44,993 nt of DNA from Bacteroidales bacterium (GCA_017632935.1 JAGBQJ010000033.1:1-44993); one strand, 5' to 3'; counted from the first letter of the stretch, positions 17,023 to 25,010 are shown. Numbers and translations: made by a program. Notes: generated from the letters alone by a model not told the origin.

Positions 17023-17098
17023 ATTCTTCAGTTATCAGTTGTTCAGTTATTGACTCCGTCGAATGCGGAGCATTTCAGTTGTTCGGTTGCCGCTTCGC

Positions 17099-17125
17099 GT
17101 CATCGCGAGGAACGAAGCGATCCAG
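17099..17125. repeat. GTCATTGCGAGG family, single arm
   Basis: One arm of the repeat found complete at 28424-28500, with T to C changes (GTCATCGCGAGG and GCGATCCAG). No second arm follows. It lies in the gap between rbfA and dtd together with short direct repeats of CAGTTATCAGTTGTTCAGTTAT (17030-17050 region). Confidence 0.7.
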
Positions 17126-17133
17126 ATAATTTG

Positions 17134-17141
17134 CAAAAATA
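17134..17141 (-). promoter_or_regulatory. Possible -7 element for rbfA
   Basis: Minus-strand TATTTTTG, immediately after the dtd stop side and about 112 bases before the rbfA ATG. It matches TAnnTTTG but has no clear -33 box. It would allow rbfA and the permease to be transcribed apart from amn-holA-dtd. Confidence 0.4.
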
Positions 17142-17153
17142 GATAATTCTTCG

Positions 17154-17606
17154 CTATTCCCGCCGTTTGGAATCCATAATAATGGTCACTGGACCGTCAT
17201 TGAGCAGCTCCACAGCCATCATGGCTCCAAACTCGCCGCTTTGTACTTCGCGACCTGAGACTTCGGCGAGACGTTTCAAAAACAGTTCATATAGCGGAAT
17301 GGCCTGCTCGGGGCGGGCAGCACGGATGAAACTCGGACGGTTGCCTTTCTTGGTCAAGGCATGGAGAGTAAACTGACTTACCACAAGGAAAGCGCCTTCC
17401 ACTTGACAGATGTCTAAGTTCATGGCATCGTTCTCATCGCTGAAAATGCGCAGTTTGGAGAGTTTGGCACAGAGCCATTCAATATCTTCCTCGTTGTCGG
17501 CCTCCTCGATGCCGAGCAAAACCAACATTCCCAATCCGATTTCCGACTTTACCTTGCCGTCGATGGTGACGGAAGCGCGTGATACGCGTTGTGCAACTAT
17601 TCTCAT
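17154..17606 (-). CDS. dtd: D-aminoacyl-tRNA deacylase
   Basis: A 150-residue enzyme that hydrolyses D-aminoacyl-tRNA. The two catalytic motifs are exact: V-V-S-Q-F-T-L followed by K-K-G-N-R-P-S-F, and N-D-G-P-V-T near the C-terminus. M-R-I-V-A-Q-R-V-S-R-A-S-V is the normal N-terminus, so I start at ATG 17606; an open frame reaching back to 17762 runs through the repeat at 17615-17637 and into holA and is not coding. It follows holA by 35 bases. Confidence 0.93.
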   Translation of the reverse strand: MRIVAQRVSRASVTIDGKVKSEIGLGMLVLLGIEEADNEEDIEWLCAKLSKLRIFSDENDAMNLDICQVEGAFLVVSQFTLHALTKKGNRPSFIRAARPEQAIPLYELFLKRLAEVSGREVQSGEFGAMMAVELLNDGPVTIIMDSKRRE

Positions 17607-17614
17607 AAAGCTAA

Positions 17615-17637
17615 GGTCCCTGAGCCCGTCGAAGGGC
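17615..17637. repeat. CCTGAGCCCGTCGAAGG repeat
   Basis: A GC-rich, near-palindromic word that fills most of the 35-base gap between holA and dtd. The core is the reverse complement of the repeat inside dus (6690-6713) with one change. It could form a weak stem (GGTCCC..GGGCC) but no T-run follows. Confidence 0.65.
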
Positions 17638-17641
17638 CGAT

Positions 17642-18640
17642 TCAACAATGCATTAATTTGAAAATCATCTCTCTGTACAAATCCTTCTCGCTCACCTCGC
17701 CGCTCTCGTAGCCCTTCGACTTCAGGTCGAACTCCCGAAGGATAGAGATGCAACGGACACAAGAAGCCGGTGAATAGTTGCGCGCGGCCAACTGGTAATC
17801 CTTGACGAAATAAGGATTCACGCCCAGCATGCTTGCCAAAGCCCCTTGCGACTTGTCGGCAGCATAATGCAACTTGAGAATCTTCGTGAAATAGCCGTAC
17901 AAAGCTATGGCAGTGACTAACAACGGGTTATCTTTCCCGTCACCGAAATAGTTCACAATGCGGTTGGCTTTCAGCACGTCGCGATTGCCAATGGCATTCT
18001 GCAACTCGAAGACATTGTAATCCTTCGAAATGCCTATATTGCGCTCCACGTCAGCATCGTCAATGCTCTTGTTTTTGGGCAAGGTGATGGTCAGTTTTTT
18101 CAGCTCGTTGGCGATTTTGTGAAGGTCTGTGCCGAGGAAATCAGCCAGCATCTGCATGGCCTTAGGCGTGATGGAATAGCCTTCACCTTTCAAATAGTTC
18201 TGGATCCAGCCCGGGATGTTGCTGTCATACAGCTTCTTCGACTCAAACCAAACGCCTTTCTTGTCAATCTTCTTGGCCAGGGTCTTGCGCTTGTCGAACT
18301 TCTTGTATTTGTAAGCAAACACGAGGAGCGTGGTCTCGGGAATAGCGTCAAGATACGCTTCAAAACCCTCCAAATCCTTCACGTCTTGCGCTTCCTTGAC
18401 AATGACCACCATACGCTCGCCCATCATCGGGAAGCTACGGGCGTGGTTGGCGATGGTCTCCACATCCACATCACGACCATAGAGAACGATTTGGTTGAAG
18501 GCGCGGTCGGCTTCATCCAAGGCTTCGTTCTCAATGGTATCCGAAATCATGTCGATGAAATACGGCTCCTCGCCCGTCAGGAAATAAACGGGCGCAAAGT
18601 TCTTCTTGTGAATCTCGGAAAGGATTTGGTCGTAGGTCAT
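17642..18640 (-). CDS. holA: DNA polymerase III delta subunit
   Basis: A 332-residue clamp-loader subunit that opens the beta clamp. The N-terminal F-A-P-V-Y-F-L-T-G-E-E-P-Y-F-I is the HolA signature; P-M-M-G-E-R-M-V-V-I follows at about residue 70, then the degenerate AAA+ domain and L-G-T-D-L-H-K-I-A-N-E-L-K-K-L at about 168-182, and the helical C-terminal domain. The length is normal. Its ATG shares one base with the stop of amn, and dtd follows after 35 bases, so the genes form one transcription unit. Confidence 0.92.
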   Translation of the reverse strand: MTYDQILSEIHKKNFAPVYFLTGEEPYFIDMISDTIENEALDEADRAFNQIVLYGRDVDVETIANHARSFPMMGERMVVIVKEAQDVKDLEGFEAYLDAIPETTLLVFAYKYKKFDKRKTLAKKIDKKGVWFESKKLYDSNIPGWIQNYLKGEGYSITPKAMQMLADFLGTDLHKIANELKKLTITLPKNKSIDDADVERNIGISKDYNVFELQNAIGNRDVLKANRIVNYFGDGKDNPLLVTAIALYGYFTKILKLHYAADKSQGALASMLGVNPYFVKDYQLAARNYSPASCVRCISILREFDLKSKGYESGEVSEKDLYREMIFKLMHC

Positions 18641-19410
18641 CAGAACTTCAAGTGCTTGACAGTGATACCATTATTGATGAGTTGTCGCAGCGAGTCGATG
18701 CCGATGCGCAGGTGCTCGCCGACAAAGTTCTTGCTAACCACCTTGTCGCTTTCCTCGGTCTTGACGCCCTCGGGCACCATGGGGTTGTCAGAAACCAAGA
18801 GCAGTGCGCCTGTCGGAATTTCATTATGGAAGCCAACAGAGAAGATAGTCGCAGTTTCCATATCCACGGCCATGCAGCGGATTTTGCGTAGGTAGTCCTT
18901 AAACTCTTCATCATGTTCCCACACGCGGCGGTTGGTGGTATAAACCGTTCCCGTCCAATAGTCGCGGCCATAGTCGCGGATAGTGGTGGATATGGCTTTT
19001 TCGAGGCTGAATGCCGGCAAAGCAGGCACTTCAGGGGGAAAATAGTCGTTCGAGGTACCTTCGCCGCGGATGGCAGCGATAGGAAGAATCAAGTCGCCGA
19101 CCTTGTTGATTTTCTTGATGCCACCGCATTTGCCAAGAAACAACACCGCCTTGGGTTGGATGGCCCCCAAAAGGTCCATGATGGTGGCCGCGTTGGCACT
19201 TCCCATACTGAAATTAATAATGGTGATCTCTCCGTCGGTAGCGCAAGGCATCGAACGATCACGCCCAACGACATCCACACCTTGCCATTCGGCGAAGCGG
19301 TCCACATAATTCTGGAAATTGGTCAGCAAAATATACTTTCCGAACTTCTCCAGCGGCAATCCCGTATAGCGAGGCAGCCAGTTTTCTATGATTTCTTTCT
19401 TGGTTTTCAT
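18640..19410 (-). CDS. amn: AMP nucleosidase (short Bacteroidota form)
   Basis: A 256-residue nucleoside-phosphorylase-fold enzyme that splits AMP to adenine and ribose-5-phosphate. F-L-G-K-C-G-G-I (about 92-99) is the phosphate-site glycine loop, C-M-A-V-D-M-E-T-A-T the ribose-binding M-E motif, and V-S-D-N-P the purine-site aspartate. It is about half the length of enterobacterial Amn because it lacks the N-terminal regulatory domain, as is usual in this phylum. It is the first gene of amn-holA-dtd and has a promoter at 19430-19437. Confidence 0.88.
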   Translation of the reverse strand: MKTKKEIIENWLPRYTGLPLEKFGKYILLTNFQNYVDRFAEWQGVDVVGRDRSMPCATDGEITIINFSMGSANAATIMDLLGAIQPKAVLFLGKCGGIKKINKVGDLILPIAAIRGEGTSNDYFPPEVPALPAFSLEKAISTTIRDYGRDYWTGTVYTTNRRVWEHDEEFKDYLRKIRCMAVDMETATIFSVGFHNEIPTGALLLVSDNPMVPEGVKTEESDKVVSKNFVGEHLRIGIDSLRQLINNGITVKHLKF

Positions 19411-19429
19411 TTGTTTTCAATTATTTGTG

Positions 19430-19468
19430 CAAAAATAAGAAAACTATTTTGAATTGTGCGTATCTTTG
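19430..19468. promoter_or_regulatory. Divergent promoters, amn and the 25-residue-repeat protein
   Basis: Minus strand: TATTTTTG at 19430-19437, 20 bases before amn. Plus strand: TATCTTTG at 19461-19468, with only eight bases to the ATG at 19477, which would make that transcript nearly leaderless. Both match TAnnTTTG. Confidence 0.6.
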
Positions 19469-19476
19469 CAGCGTAA

Positions 19477-19878
19477 ATGACCCACTATCCTGTAAAAATA
19501 CTAATGGCCTTTGGCTGTACCTTTGAGCCTGGCGGCGAAGAATTCTTCGAGTGGCTGATGCGCAACGGCTACCCTGAGCTCGGTGCCTTGAGCCACACCA
19601 TACAAGGCGACACCGAAGCCAAAGACTGGTTGATGAAACACGGTTTCCCCCACTTGGCCGCCATCGACAGCACCATCGACAAGGAAGCCAAAGCCGAAGA
19701 ATGGCTTGTCAAAAACCATTTCGAAATCAATCTCGCCTTCGCAAAAGCAGTCAATCGGGACGAAGACGCCAGAGAGTGGCTCGAAAAAAACGAGCTTCTG
19801 GTTTTTGTCATCATTGCCGACAAGATTCGCAAATATCTGGATGACAAATATTTAGACTACCACAAAATCCATTTTTAA
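19477..19878 (+). CDS. Unknown protein of four 25-residue repeats
   Basis: A 133-residue protein of unknown function with no signal peptide or membrane segment. From W26 it is built of four consecutive units of 25 residues beginning W-L at 26, 51, 76 and 101: W-L-M-R-N-G-Y-P-E-L, W-L-M-K-H-G-F-P-H-L, W-L-V-K-N-H-F-E-I-N and W-L-E-K-N-E-L-L-V-F. Each unit has an amphipathic helix ending in a charged turn (D-T-E-A-K-D, K-E-A-K-A-E-E, D-E-D-A-R-E), so a small alpha-solenoid is likely. The fourth unit is the most diverged. The promoter gives an almost leaderless message. It faces away from amn. Confidence 0.75.
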   Translation: MTHYPVKILMAFGCTFEPGGEEFFEWLMRNGYPELGALSHTIQGDTEAKDWLMKHGFPHLAAIDSTIDKEAKAEEWLVKNHFEINLAFAKAVNRDEDAREWLEKNELLVFVIIADKIRKYLDDKYLDYHKIHF

Positions 19879-19893
19879 TTTCATTCGATTTTT

Positions 19894-19927
19894 TTTGACC
19901 TACATAAAAGAAAAAATCCTAACTTTG
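19894..19927 (+). promoter_or_regulatory. Promoter for the 19970 gene
   Basis: TTTG at 19894-19897, a 22-base spacer and TAACTTTG at 19920-19927: both elements of the Bacteroidetes sigma consensus at near-standard spacing, 42 bases before the ATG. This is one of the best promoter matches in the window. Confidence 0.75.
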
Positions 19928-19969
19928 CAGCCAATCCAAAAGAGGAAATAATTAGAAAATCATACTACA

Positions 19970-20674
19970 ATGAAAAAAGGATTATCCATCGTCATCAACA
20001 TCATTCTGTTTGCCATCGTCCTGTTGTTAGCATGGCAAGTCGTCAAGAGCATCCAAGCTCCCATCAAGTTCAACAACGAGCAGAAAACTCGCGAAAACAA
20101 GGTGATTGAACGCCTCATCGACATCCGTAACGCCGAAGTGCTTTACAAAAACGCATACAACAAGTACACCGACAACCTTGACACTTTGATCAAGTTCTGC
20201 CAGAACGACTCCATTCCGGTGGTTGAAATGTTCTCAAAACGCAACGAGGCCGACTCCACCTACTACACTGTTTACGACACCGCCGGCTACATTATGGTCA
20301 TGGATTCCATCAGAAAAGGCAACGTCATCAGAAAAGACAAGGCCAAGAAAGAAGGTTGGGACAATGCAGAAGGCTGGAACAAACTGACCTTCGACATCAA
20401 CGAATTGAAGTATGTGCCTTTCAGCGAACCTAAGCAAGTCTTCGAAATCGAAGCCGGCACCAAGGAAAGCAGCGGTGTTAAAGTCCCTGTCTTCGAAGCC
20501 CGCACACCCTACGAGGTCTATTTAGGCAAGACTGGTCCCGCTTTTAGTGACAAGGAATGGATGCAGCGCGTCAAGAACCTCAAGGCCGAAAAAGAAAGCA
20601 TCAACCGCTATGCCGGTCTGAAGGTCGGCTCCATGGACGAAGCTTCCACCGAAGGCAACTGGGAGAAACTCTAA
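19970..20674 (+). CDS. Single-pass membrane protein of unknown function
   Basis: A 234-residue protein with one N-terminal transmembrane helix (about 5-25) that may act as an uncleaved signal anchor, then a short coiled coil (about 32-60) and a soluble domain of about 170 residues with many lysines, ending in N-W-E-K-L. The pattern, a hydrophobic helix followed by R-x-I-D-I-R-N-A-E, is faintly like a pilin-type N-terminus but lacks a prepilin cleavage site. It is followed after 13 bases by the DUF3822 gene and then rsmD, so they likely form one operon from the promoter at 19894-19927. I do not recognise a function. Confidence 0.75.
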   Translation: MKKGLSIVINIILFAIVLLLAWQVVKSIQAPIKFNNEQKTRENKVIERLIDIRNAEVLYKNAYNKYTDNLDTLIKFCQNDSIPVVEMFSKRNEADSTYYTVYDTAGYIMVMDSIRKGNVIRKDKAKKEGWDNAEGWNKLTFDINELKYVPFSEPKQVFEIEAGTKESSGVKVPVFEARTPYEVYLGKTGPAFSDKEWMQRVKNLKAEKESINRYAGLKVGSMDEASTEGNWEKL

Positions 20675-20687
20675 ACGCTTAGGATGA

Positions 20688-21539
20688 ATGACGGCATCGC
20701 TGAATCCTTATATCTGCCAATACGGCGAGGAGTTTGATGCCGAGAAGTCATCGCAATACAGAATGGCCATCCAATACGCATTGGGTGGTCTTTCTTTTGC
20801 CCTTCTCGACAGCACGACAAACACACTGCTGGCTCTGGAATGTTACCAGTCTGATTTGTTGGCCGACAGCAACGACTTGTTCCGCACCTTGGAACGGGCA
20901 TTGGAAGATAAAGGTTTGAACAACAGCGATTTTAATTCGGTGACTTGCCTCATCGACAATCGTTATTGTGCATTTGTCCCCGAGCCTTTATTCAACGAAG
21001 CCGAGCAAGCCAAGTATCTTGATTTCGCCTTTCAAATCCCCGACACCTACACCGTTGTTTCCGAACGACTGGAATCGGCACCATGCTATAATGTCTACGC
21101 CCTTCCGACAACCTTGAAAGACAAGATGTTGAGCAAATGGCCGAACACCCACATCACACATACGAGCAGCGTTTTCATCAACAGCATGATGCAATTTCCC
21201 GAAAATGACGGCGTCTTCGTCAACGTGCGCAACCGCGACTTCGACATGCTCATCAAAAAAGCGGGTAAGTTTCATTTCTTCAACAACTTCAAGTTCAACA
21301 CGAAAGAAGACTTTGCTTATTTCCTGCTGTTCGCTATGGAACAAAACGGCGTTTCAGGGCAAGACACACCCGTCGTTTTCTCAGGTCTCCTTCGCCCTGC
21401 TTCCAACATCATCGACCTCTGCGGACGTTATGTGAAGGATATCCGTTTTGTGGAAGACCCGAATGTGCTACAAGTCAGCGCGGCCTTGAGCGAAGTGCCG
21501 TTCCAGTATTATTACATTCATTATCAAGCACTAAGATGA
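20688..21539 (+). CDS. DUF3822-family protein
   Basis: A 283-residue protein recognised as the Bacteroidota DUF3822 family by its position before rsmD and by its pattern: L-G-G-L-S-F-A-L-L-D near the N-terminus, a central S-S-V-F-I-N-S-M, V-F-V-N-V-R-N-R-D-F-D-M and the F-N-N-F-K-F-N-T-K-E-D-F-A-Y-F-L-L-F motif at about 200-217. These spacings recall the actin-like ATPase fold, but no phosphate loop can be pointed to with confidence. ATG 20688 is used; a nearer upstream ATG at 20684 is in another frame. The last four bases overlap rsmD. Confidence 0.82.
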   Translation: MTASLNPYICQYGEEFDAEKSSQYRMAIQYALGGLSFALLDSTTNTLLALECYQSDLLADSNDLFRTLERALEDKGLNNSDFNSVTCLIDNRYCAFVPEPLFNEAEQAKYLDFAFQIPDTYTVVSERLESAPCYNVYALPTTLKDKMLSKWPNTHITHTSSVFINSMMQFPENDGVFVNVRNRDFDMLIKKAGKFHFFNNFKFNTKEDFAYFLLFAMEQNGVSGQDTPVVFSGLLRPASNIIDLCGRYVKDIRFVEDPNVLQVSAALSEVPFQYYYIHYQALR

Positions 21540-22093
21540 GAATCATCAGAGGAAGATACCAACGGCGGCAGATTATGGCACCCACCAACCTACCCGTGCG
21601 CCCCACCACCGATATGGCCAAGGAAAGCCTATTCAACATCATTGAAAACCACTTCGATTTTGAGGAAACCGAGGCTATGGATCTCTTTGCCGGCACGGGC
21701 AACATCTCCTACGAACTGGTGTCAAGAGGCTGCCCGAAAGTGGTGTCGGTTGATCAGGACTTCGGCTGCGTGAGGTTTATCAGGGAGACGGCCAACAAAC
21801 TCAACATGAAGGAGTTGCTAGTCGTGCGTTCGGACGTGTTCCGCTTTCTCGACAAGCACCAGATGCAATATGACCTCATCTTCGCCGATCCGCCCTACGA
21901 CTGTGAACACTACAACCAATTGGTCAACCTCATTTTCGAGCGCAACCTATTGCGCGAAGGCGGCATGTTCGTTTTGGAACACGACAAATACCAAAGCTTT
22001 GAGGAACACCCTCATTTCATGGAGCAAAGGCATTACGGCAAAGTGAACTTCACGTTCTTTGCACAGACTATCGAAGAAGAAACGGAAGATTAA
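21536..22093 (+). CDS. rsmD: 16S rRNA (guanine-N2)-methyltransferase, RsmD type
   Basis: A 185-residue methyltransferase that modifies G966 of 16S rRNA (E. coli numbering). M-R-I-I-R-G-R-Y-Q-R-R and R-P-T-T-D-M-A-K-E-S-L-F-N are the family N-terminus, D-L-F-A-G-T-G-N binds S-adenosylmethionine, and F-A-D-P-P-Y-D is the catalytic motif IV. It begins with a four-base overlap to the DUF3822 gene. Its TAA shares the palindrome TTAA (22090-22093) with the stop of the convergent acyltransferase gene. Confidence 0.92.
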   Translation: MRIIRGRYQRRQIMAPTNLPVRPTTDMAKESLFNIIENHFDFEETEAMDLFAGTGNISYELVSRGCPKVVSVDQDFGCVRFIRETANKLNMKELLVVRSDVFRFLDKHQMQYDLIFADPPYDCEHYNQLVNLIFERNLLREGGMFVLEHDKYQSFEEHPHFMEQRHYGKVNFTFFAQTIEEETED

Positions 22094-23877
22094 ATATACC
22101 CGAAGCGTTTCCTGACAATCTCTTTCTCTTCATCGCTGCTGTCGCGGAAGAGCGGCATCACCTCGTCCTCGGGGAAATCGGTAAAGGTGAGGAACAAGAG
22201 CGAGTCGAGGGTGTCGTTGAAGTCGGGGTCGACATTGAAACACAAAAACTTGGCGTTCAGTTTCAGGTATTTCTTGAACAAAGTGGGCAAACGGTACTGG
22301 CCGTTGCTCAGGCGGAACATGAACTTGTCGAACTTGTCGATGCTGTCCATATTGCCCTTCATCAGCACATCGGCATCCACCTTGAGGAAGTCCTCGTGGA
22401 AAGGCGTCATCGGCATGGCCATGTGGGCAAGCTCTTCGCTCACAGGATGTTTCTCCGTGACATATTTCACGATCATGCTCATATAGAACTTCGGGTACCA
22501 CGAACTGATGCTCACGGGACCAATGAAATGCTTGATATTAGGATAACGCACCACCACATCCGACAATCCTCTCAGCAACAACACCAAAGGCAGCACCTCT
22601 TTTTGATAGTCGAGCGCGACAAAAGAGCGTCCCAACTCTATGGTATGCTCCAGATAGGGGATAAAAGCCTCGTCGATATGGACCAAAGTACTGACATAGA
22701 AGCCTTTGATGCCATACTTGGGGACAATGTCGCTGCCAATACCCAGACGATAGCAACCCGCAATCTTCTGTTTCACCTTGTCCCAAAGGATGAGGTGCTT
22801 GAAATGGTTGTCGAACTCGTCCTGGTCAAGGTTTTTGCCTGTGCCCTCGCCGATGGCGCGGAAAGTCTCCTCGCGCAAACGTGCAATTTCGTGCATCAAG
22901 TTGGGGATATCTTCATAATCCGCCAGATAGCAGTCGTAATCCGAGGCGGAATAGAGGAAAGCCTTCTCACGAATGGCCTCCAACTCAGATAGCATGAGCG
23001 ACAACTCCGTCGGAGCGTCAATATCAACTTGTTTTGCTTCTTTCTTCGCGGCTGTCTTTGTCGGGATATTAGCCTCGAGTGCGTATGCACGGCTTCGCAG
23101 ATAAGCCGCCAATTCGGCAGGCTTTTCGTAAGCGGCAATCTCAGCAGGCAGAATAGGTTTGCCAATCTGCAAGTTGAAACAAGAATCGTGTTTGTTGATT
23201 AATTCCTTGGTCAGGCGCGACGTGCCTAACATGGTGTGAATCTTATCCTCCAGATAGAACAACTTCGAGTTGCGGCCGTCCCAAAACACAGGAATCACTG
23301 GAACACCTGCATTTTTGATGATTCGAGCAATGGAAGTGCTCCACGGCAGGTCCTCGGGGAAATCATGCCCATGGTAGCGTGACACTTCACCAGCAGGAAA
23401 CACGCCCAAACCCTTGCCCGCAGCAATGTGCATCATGGCACCTTTGATACCGCCCACGCTGCTCTTCCACTCTGGGTTTTTCTCAAAAGGATTCACCGAG
23501 AAGAAACATTCCTTGAGGTTAGGGATGTGGGACAAGATGAAATTAGCCATCAACTTGAAGTCAGGGCGCACCTTGGCGATAGCGCTCAACAACATCACAC
23601 CCTCGATGCCACCAAAAGGATGGTTGCTGACCACCACGAAACCACCTTCCTTGGGTATGTTTTCCAACTGCTCAGGGCTAACATCAATAGTGATGCCCAT
23701 GTTTTCAATCAGATGGTTAGCAAACTCACGGCCTTGATAATCAGCGGCTCCGTCAAACAAACGGTTGATTTTACCCAGACGGAGGAACCCATAACCCAGC
23801 CCTGCGACACAGGTGCCAAAGAAGCCTTTCATGCCGAGTGCTTGCTTTAAATCCTTATGGGTTACAACTTTTCGCAT
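22090..23877 (-). CDS. Bifunctional acyltransferase for glycine/ornithine-type lipids
   Basis: A 595-residue fusion. Residues about 60-290 are a PlsC-type O-acyltransferase with S-N-H86-P-F-G-G-I-E-G in place of the standard HX4D box and F-P-A-G-E-V-S as substrate motif. Residues about 320-560 match the GNAT-like OlsB/GlsB N-acyltransferase group, with Y-D-C-Y-L-A-D-Y and the S-R-F-V-A-L-D/ I-K-G-F-Y motifs typical of that family. Such fusions (OlsF/GlsF type) make N-acyl then O-acyl amino-acid lipids; Bacteroides uses separate GlsB and GlsA for glycine lipids. ATG 23877 is chosen, 12 bases after a -7 element; the longer frame starts with TTG across that promoter. The amino-acid substrate cannot be told from sequence. 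Confidence 0.82.
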   Translation of the reverse strand: MRKVVTHKDLKQALGMKGFFGTCVAGLGYGFLRLGKINRLFDGAADYQGREFANHLIENMGITIDVSPEQLENIPKEGGFVVVSNHPFGGIEGVMLLSAIAKVRPDFKLMANFILSHIPNLKECFFSVNPFEKNPEWKSSVGGIKGAMMHIAAGKGLGVFPAGEVSRYHGHDFPEDLPWSTSIARIIKNAGVPVIPVFWDGRNSKLFYLEDKIHTMLGTSRLTKELINKHDSCFNLQIGKPILPAEIAAYEKPAELAAYLRSRAYALEANIPTKTAAKKEAKQVDIDAPTELSLMLSELEAIREKAFLYSASDYDCYLADYEDIPNLMHEIARLREETFRAIGEGTGKNLDQDEFDNHFKHLILWDKVKQKIAGCYRLGIGSDIVPKYGIKGFYVSTLVHIDEAFIPYLEHTIELGRSFVALDYQKEVLPLVLLLRGLSDVVVRYPNIKHFIGPVSISSWYPKFYMSMIVKYVTEKHPVSEELAHMAMPMTPFHEDFLKVDADVLMKGNMDSIDKFDKFMFRLSNGQYRLPTLFKKYLKLNAKFLCFNVDPDFNDTLDSLLFLTFTDFPEDEVMPLFRDSSDEEKEIVRKRFGYI

Positions 23878-23889
23878 GGTTTCAACCTG

Positions 23890-23978
23890 CAAAGATACGG
23901 ATTTTATCCTTTCAGCCACTAATTTTCCAACAAAAACAACCAATCTATCATTTTTTCAAACGATAAAGCGTATCTTTG
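23890..23978. promoter_or_regulatory. Divergent promoters, acyltransferase and rluE-like gene
   Basis: Minus strand TATCTTTG at 23890-23897, only 12 bases before the acyltransferase ATG. Plus strand TATCTTTG at 23971-23978, 27 bases before the ATG at 24006. Both are perfect -7 matches; the -33 boxes are weak. Confidence 0.65.
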
Positions 23979-24005
23979 CCTAAGATTTCATCTGCATATA
24001 GCATT

Positions 24006-24551
24006 ATGGTGATCCTGTTCAACAAACCCTTTGGCGTGCTCAGCCAGTTCACTCCCGAAGCCGGACATCGAGCGCTCAACGAATTTGGTTTCCCCGCTGG
24101 AGTGTATTCCGCCGGTCGCCTCGACCACGACAGCGAAGGTGCCTTGCTTCTCACCGACGAGGGAAAACTAATCAAGAAGCTGCTGGACCCGAAATTCGAG
24201 CATCCGCGTACTTATCTCGCTCAAGTGGACGGACAAATCACGCAAGAGGCTGTCAACCAATTGAAAAAAGGCGTTCACATCAAAGGCTACCACACCAAGC
24301 CCTGCCAAGCCGAAATCGTCAACCCGCCTGAAAACCTCTGGGAGCGGGTACCGCCTATACGCTACCGCGCCAACATCCCGACCAGTTGGGTCAAACTCAC
24401 CCTCATCGAAGGCAAAAACCGCCAAGTGCGCCACATGACCGCCGCCGTGGGATTTCCTACGCTACGTCTCATCCGCATACAAATCGGCCAACTCGCTTTG
24501 GGTGATTTACAGCCCGGCGAATGGAGAATAATAAATGAACGGGTAAAATAA
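24006..24551 (+). CDS. rluE: 23S rRNA pseudouridine synthase, RluE/RsuA family
   Basis: A 181-residue pseudouridine synthase. F-N-K-P-F-G-V-L-S-Q-F starts the domain, G-R-L-D40-H-D-S-E-G carries the catalytic aspartate, and G-K-N-R-Q-V-R-H-M-T-A-A-V-G-F-P-T-L-R-L closes it. There is no N-terminal S4 domain and the length matches RluE, which makes pseudouridine 2457 in E. coli 23S rRNA; assignment of the exact site is by similarity of form only. ATG 24006 is used; an in-frame TTG at 23976 lies in the promoter. Confidence 0.85.
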   Translation: MVILFNKPFGVLSQFTPEAGHRALNEFGFPAGVYSAGRLDHDSEGALLLTDEGKLIKKLLDPKFEHPRTYLAQVDGQITQEAVNQLKKGVHIKGYHTKPCQAEIVNPPENLWERVPPIRYRANIPTSWVKLTLIEGKNRQVRHMTAAVGFPTLRLIRIQIGQLALGDLQPGEWRIINERVK

Positions 24552-24588
24552 AAAAGGGCAAAAGGAAACTCTCCTCTTGCCCTTTTTT
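24549..24588. terminator. Bidirectional terminator
   Basis: AAAAAAGGGCAA on the left pairs with TTGCCCTTTTTT on the right around a loop that holds a smaller pairing (GGA/TCC). It ends the rluE-like gene on the plus strand and the small secreted protein at 24606-25010 on the minus strand. Confidence 0.85.
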
Positions 24589-24605
24589 CAGTTCAAGTTA
24601 TTTTC

Positions 24606-25010
24606 TTAACCCTTCTGGGCCATAGCCTTGGCAAATCTAGCCTTAATTTTCTTGAAATTGTCAACCTGAGTGCGATTCAGTTTGTCTTTGGCTTTATCCA
24701 GCTGACCTTCAAGCTTCAGAGCCGCATCACGATAGGATTCGAAAACTTTCTTGTTTTCATCAGAACCATCCTTCAAGAATTTCTCATAGGCTTTAATGAA
24801 AGAATCGACATTCTTCTCATAGTCCTTAATCACTTGGTCATAATTAACCTCTTTCCCAGTAACAGCTTTGCTTTCCACTTTCTGTTCAGTCTTGGCCTGT
24901 TTGGTGCTCTTGTTGTCTTGCTTGGCAGCCTTGACTTGGGCACTGGCATTGATGGTGAGACCACCGATCAAAAAGGCGACGATTGCAAAAGTCATAACGA
25001 GTTTCTTCAT
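24606..25010 (-). CDS. Small secreted helical protein, unknown
   Basis: A 134-residue protein: signal peptide M-K-K-L-V-M-T-F-A ending N-A-S-A-Q at about residue 25, then a low-complexity lysine- and glutamine-rich stretch (about 27-52), then a helical domain with regular charged heptads (Y-E-K-N-V-D-S-F-I-K-A-Y-E-K-F-L-K). It is basic and resembles small periplasmic helical proteins of this phylum. No known family is recognised. It has its own promoter (25101-25108) with a leader of about 90 bases and its own terminator. Confidence 0.75.
   Translation of the reverse strand: MKKLVMTFAIVAFLIGGLTINASAQVKAAKQDNKSTKQAKTEQKVESKAVTGKEVNYDQVIKDYEKNVDSFIKAYEKFLKDGSDENKKVFESYRDAALKLEGQLDKAKDKLNRTQVDNFKKIKARFAKAMAQKG

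Noticed and set aside
17030-17071. Short direct repeats CAGTTATCAGTTGTT and a CTCCG..CGGAG hairpin as a CRISPR or attachment site
   Set aside because: No regular spacing, no spacers, no integrase gene; they are degenerate microsatellite-like repeats.
17607-17762. N-terminal extension of Dtd by 52 residues
   Set aside because: It crosses a repeat and the 3' end of holA, and Dtd proteins start at M-R-I-V-A-Q.
22090-22093. Shared TTAA stop of rsmD and the acyltransferase as a regulatory feature
   Set aside because: A TTAA palindrome simply supplies TAA on both strands; common in convergent genes and not functional by itself.
23878-23943. Upstream TTG start for the acyltransferase
   Set aside because: The extension crosses a perfect TATCTTTG promoter element; ATG 23877 is a better start.
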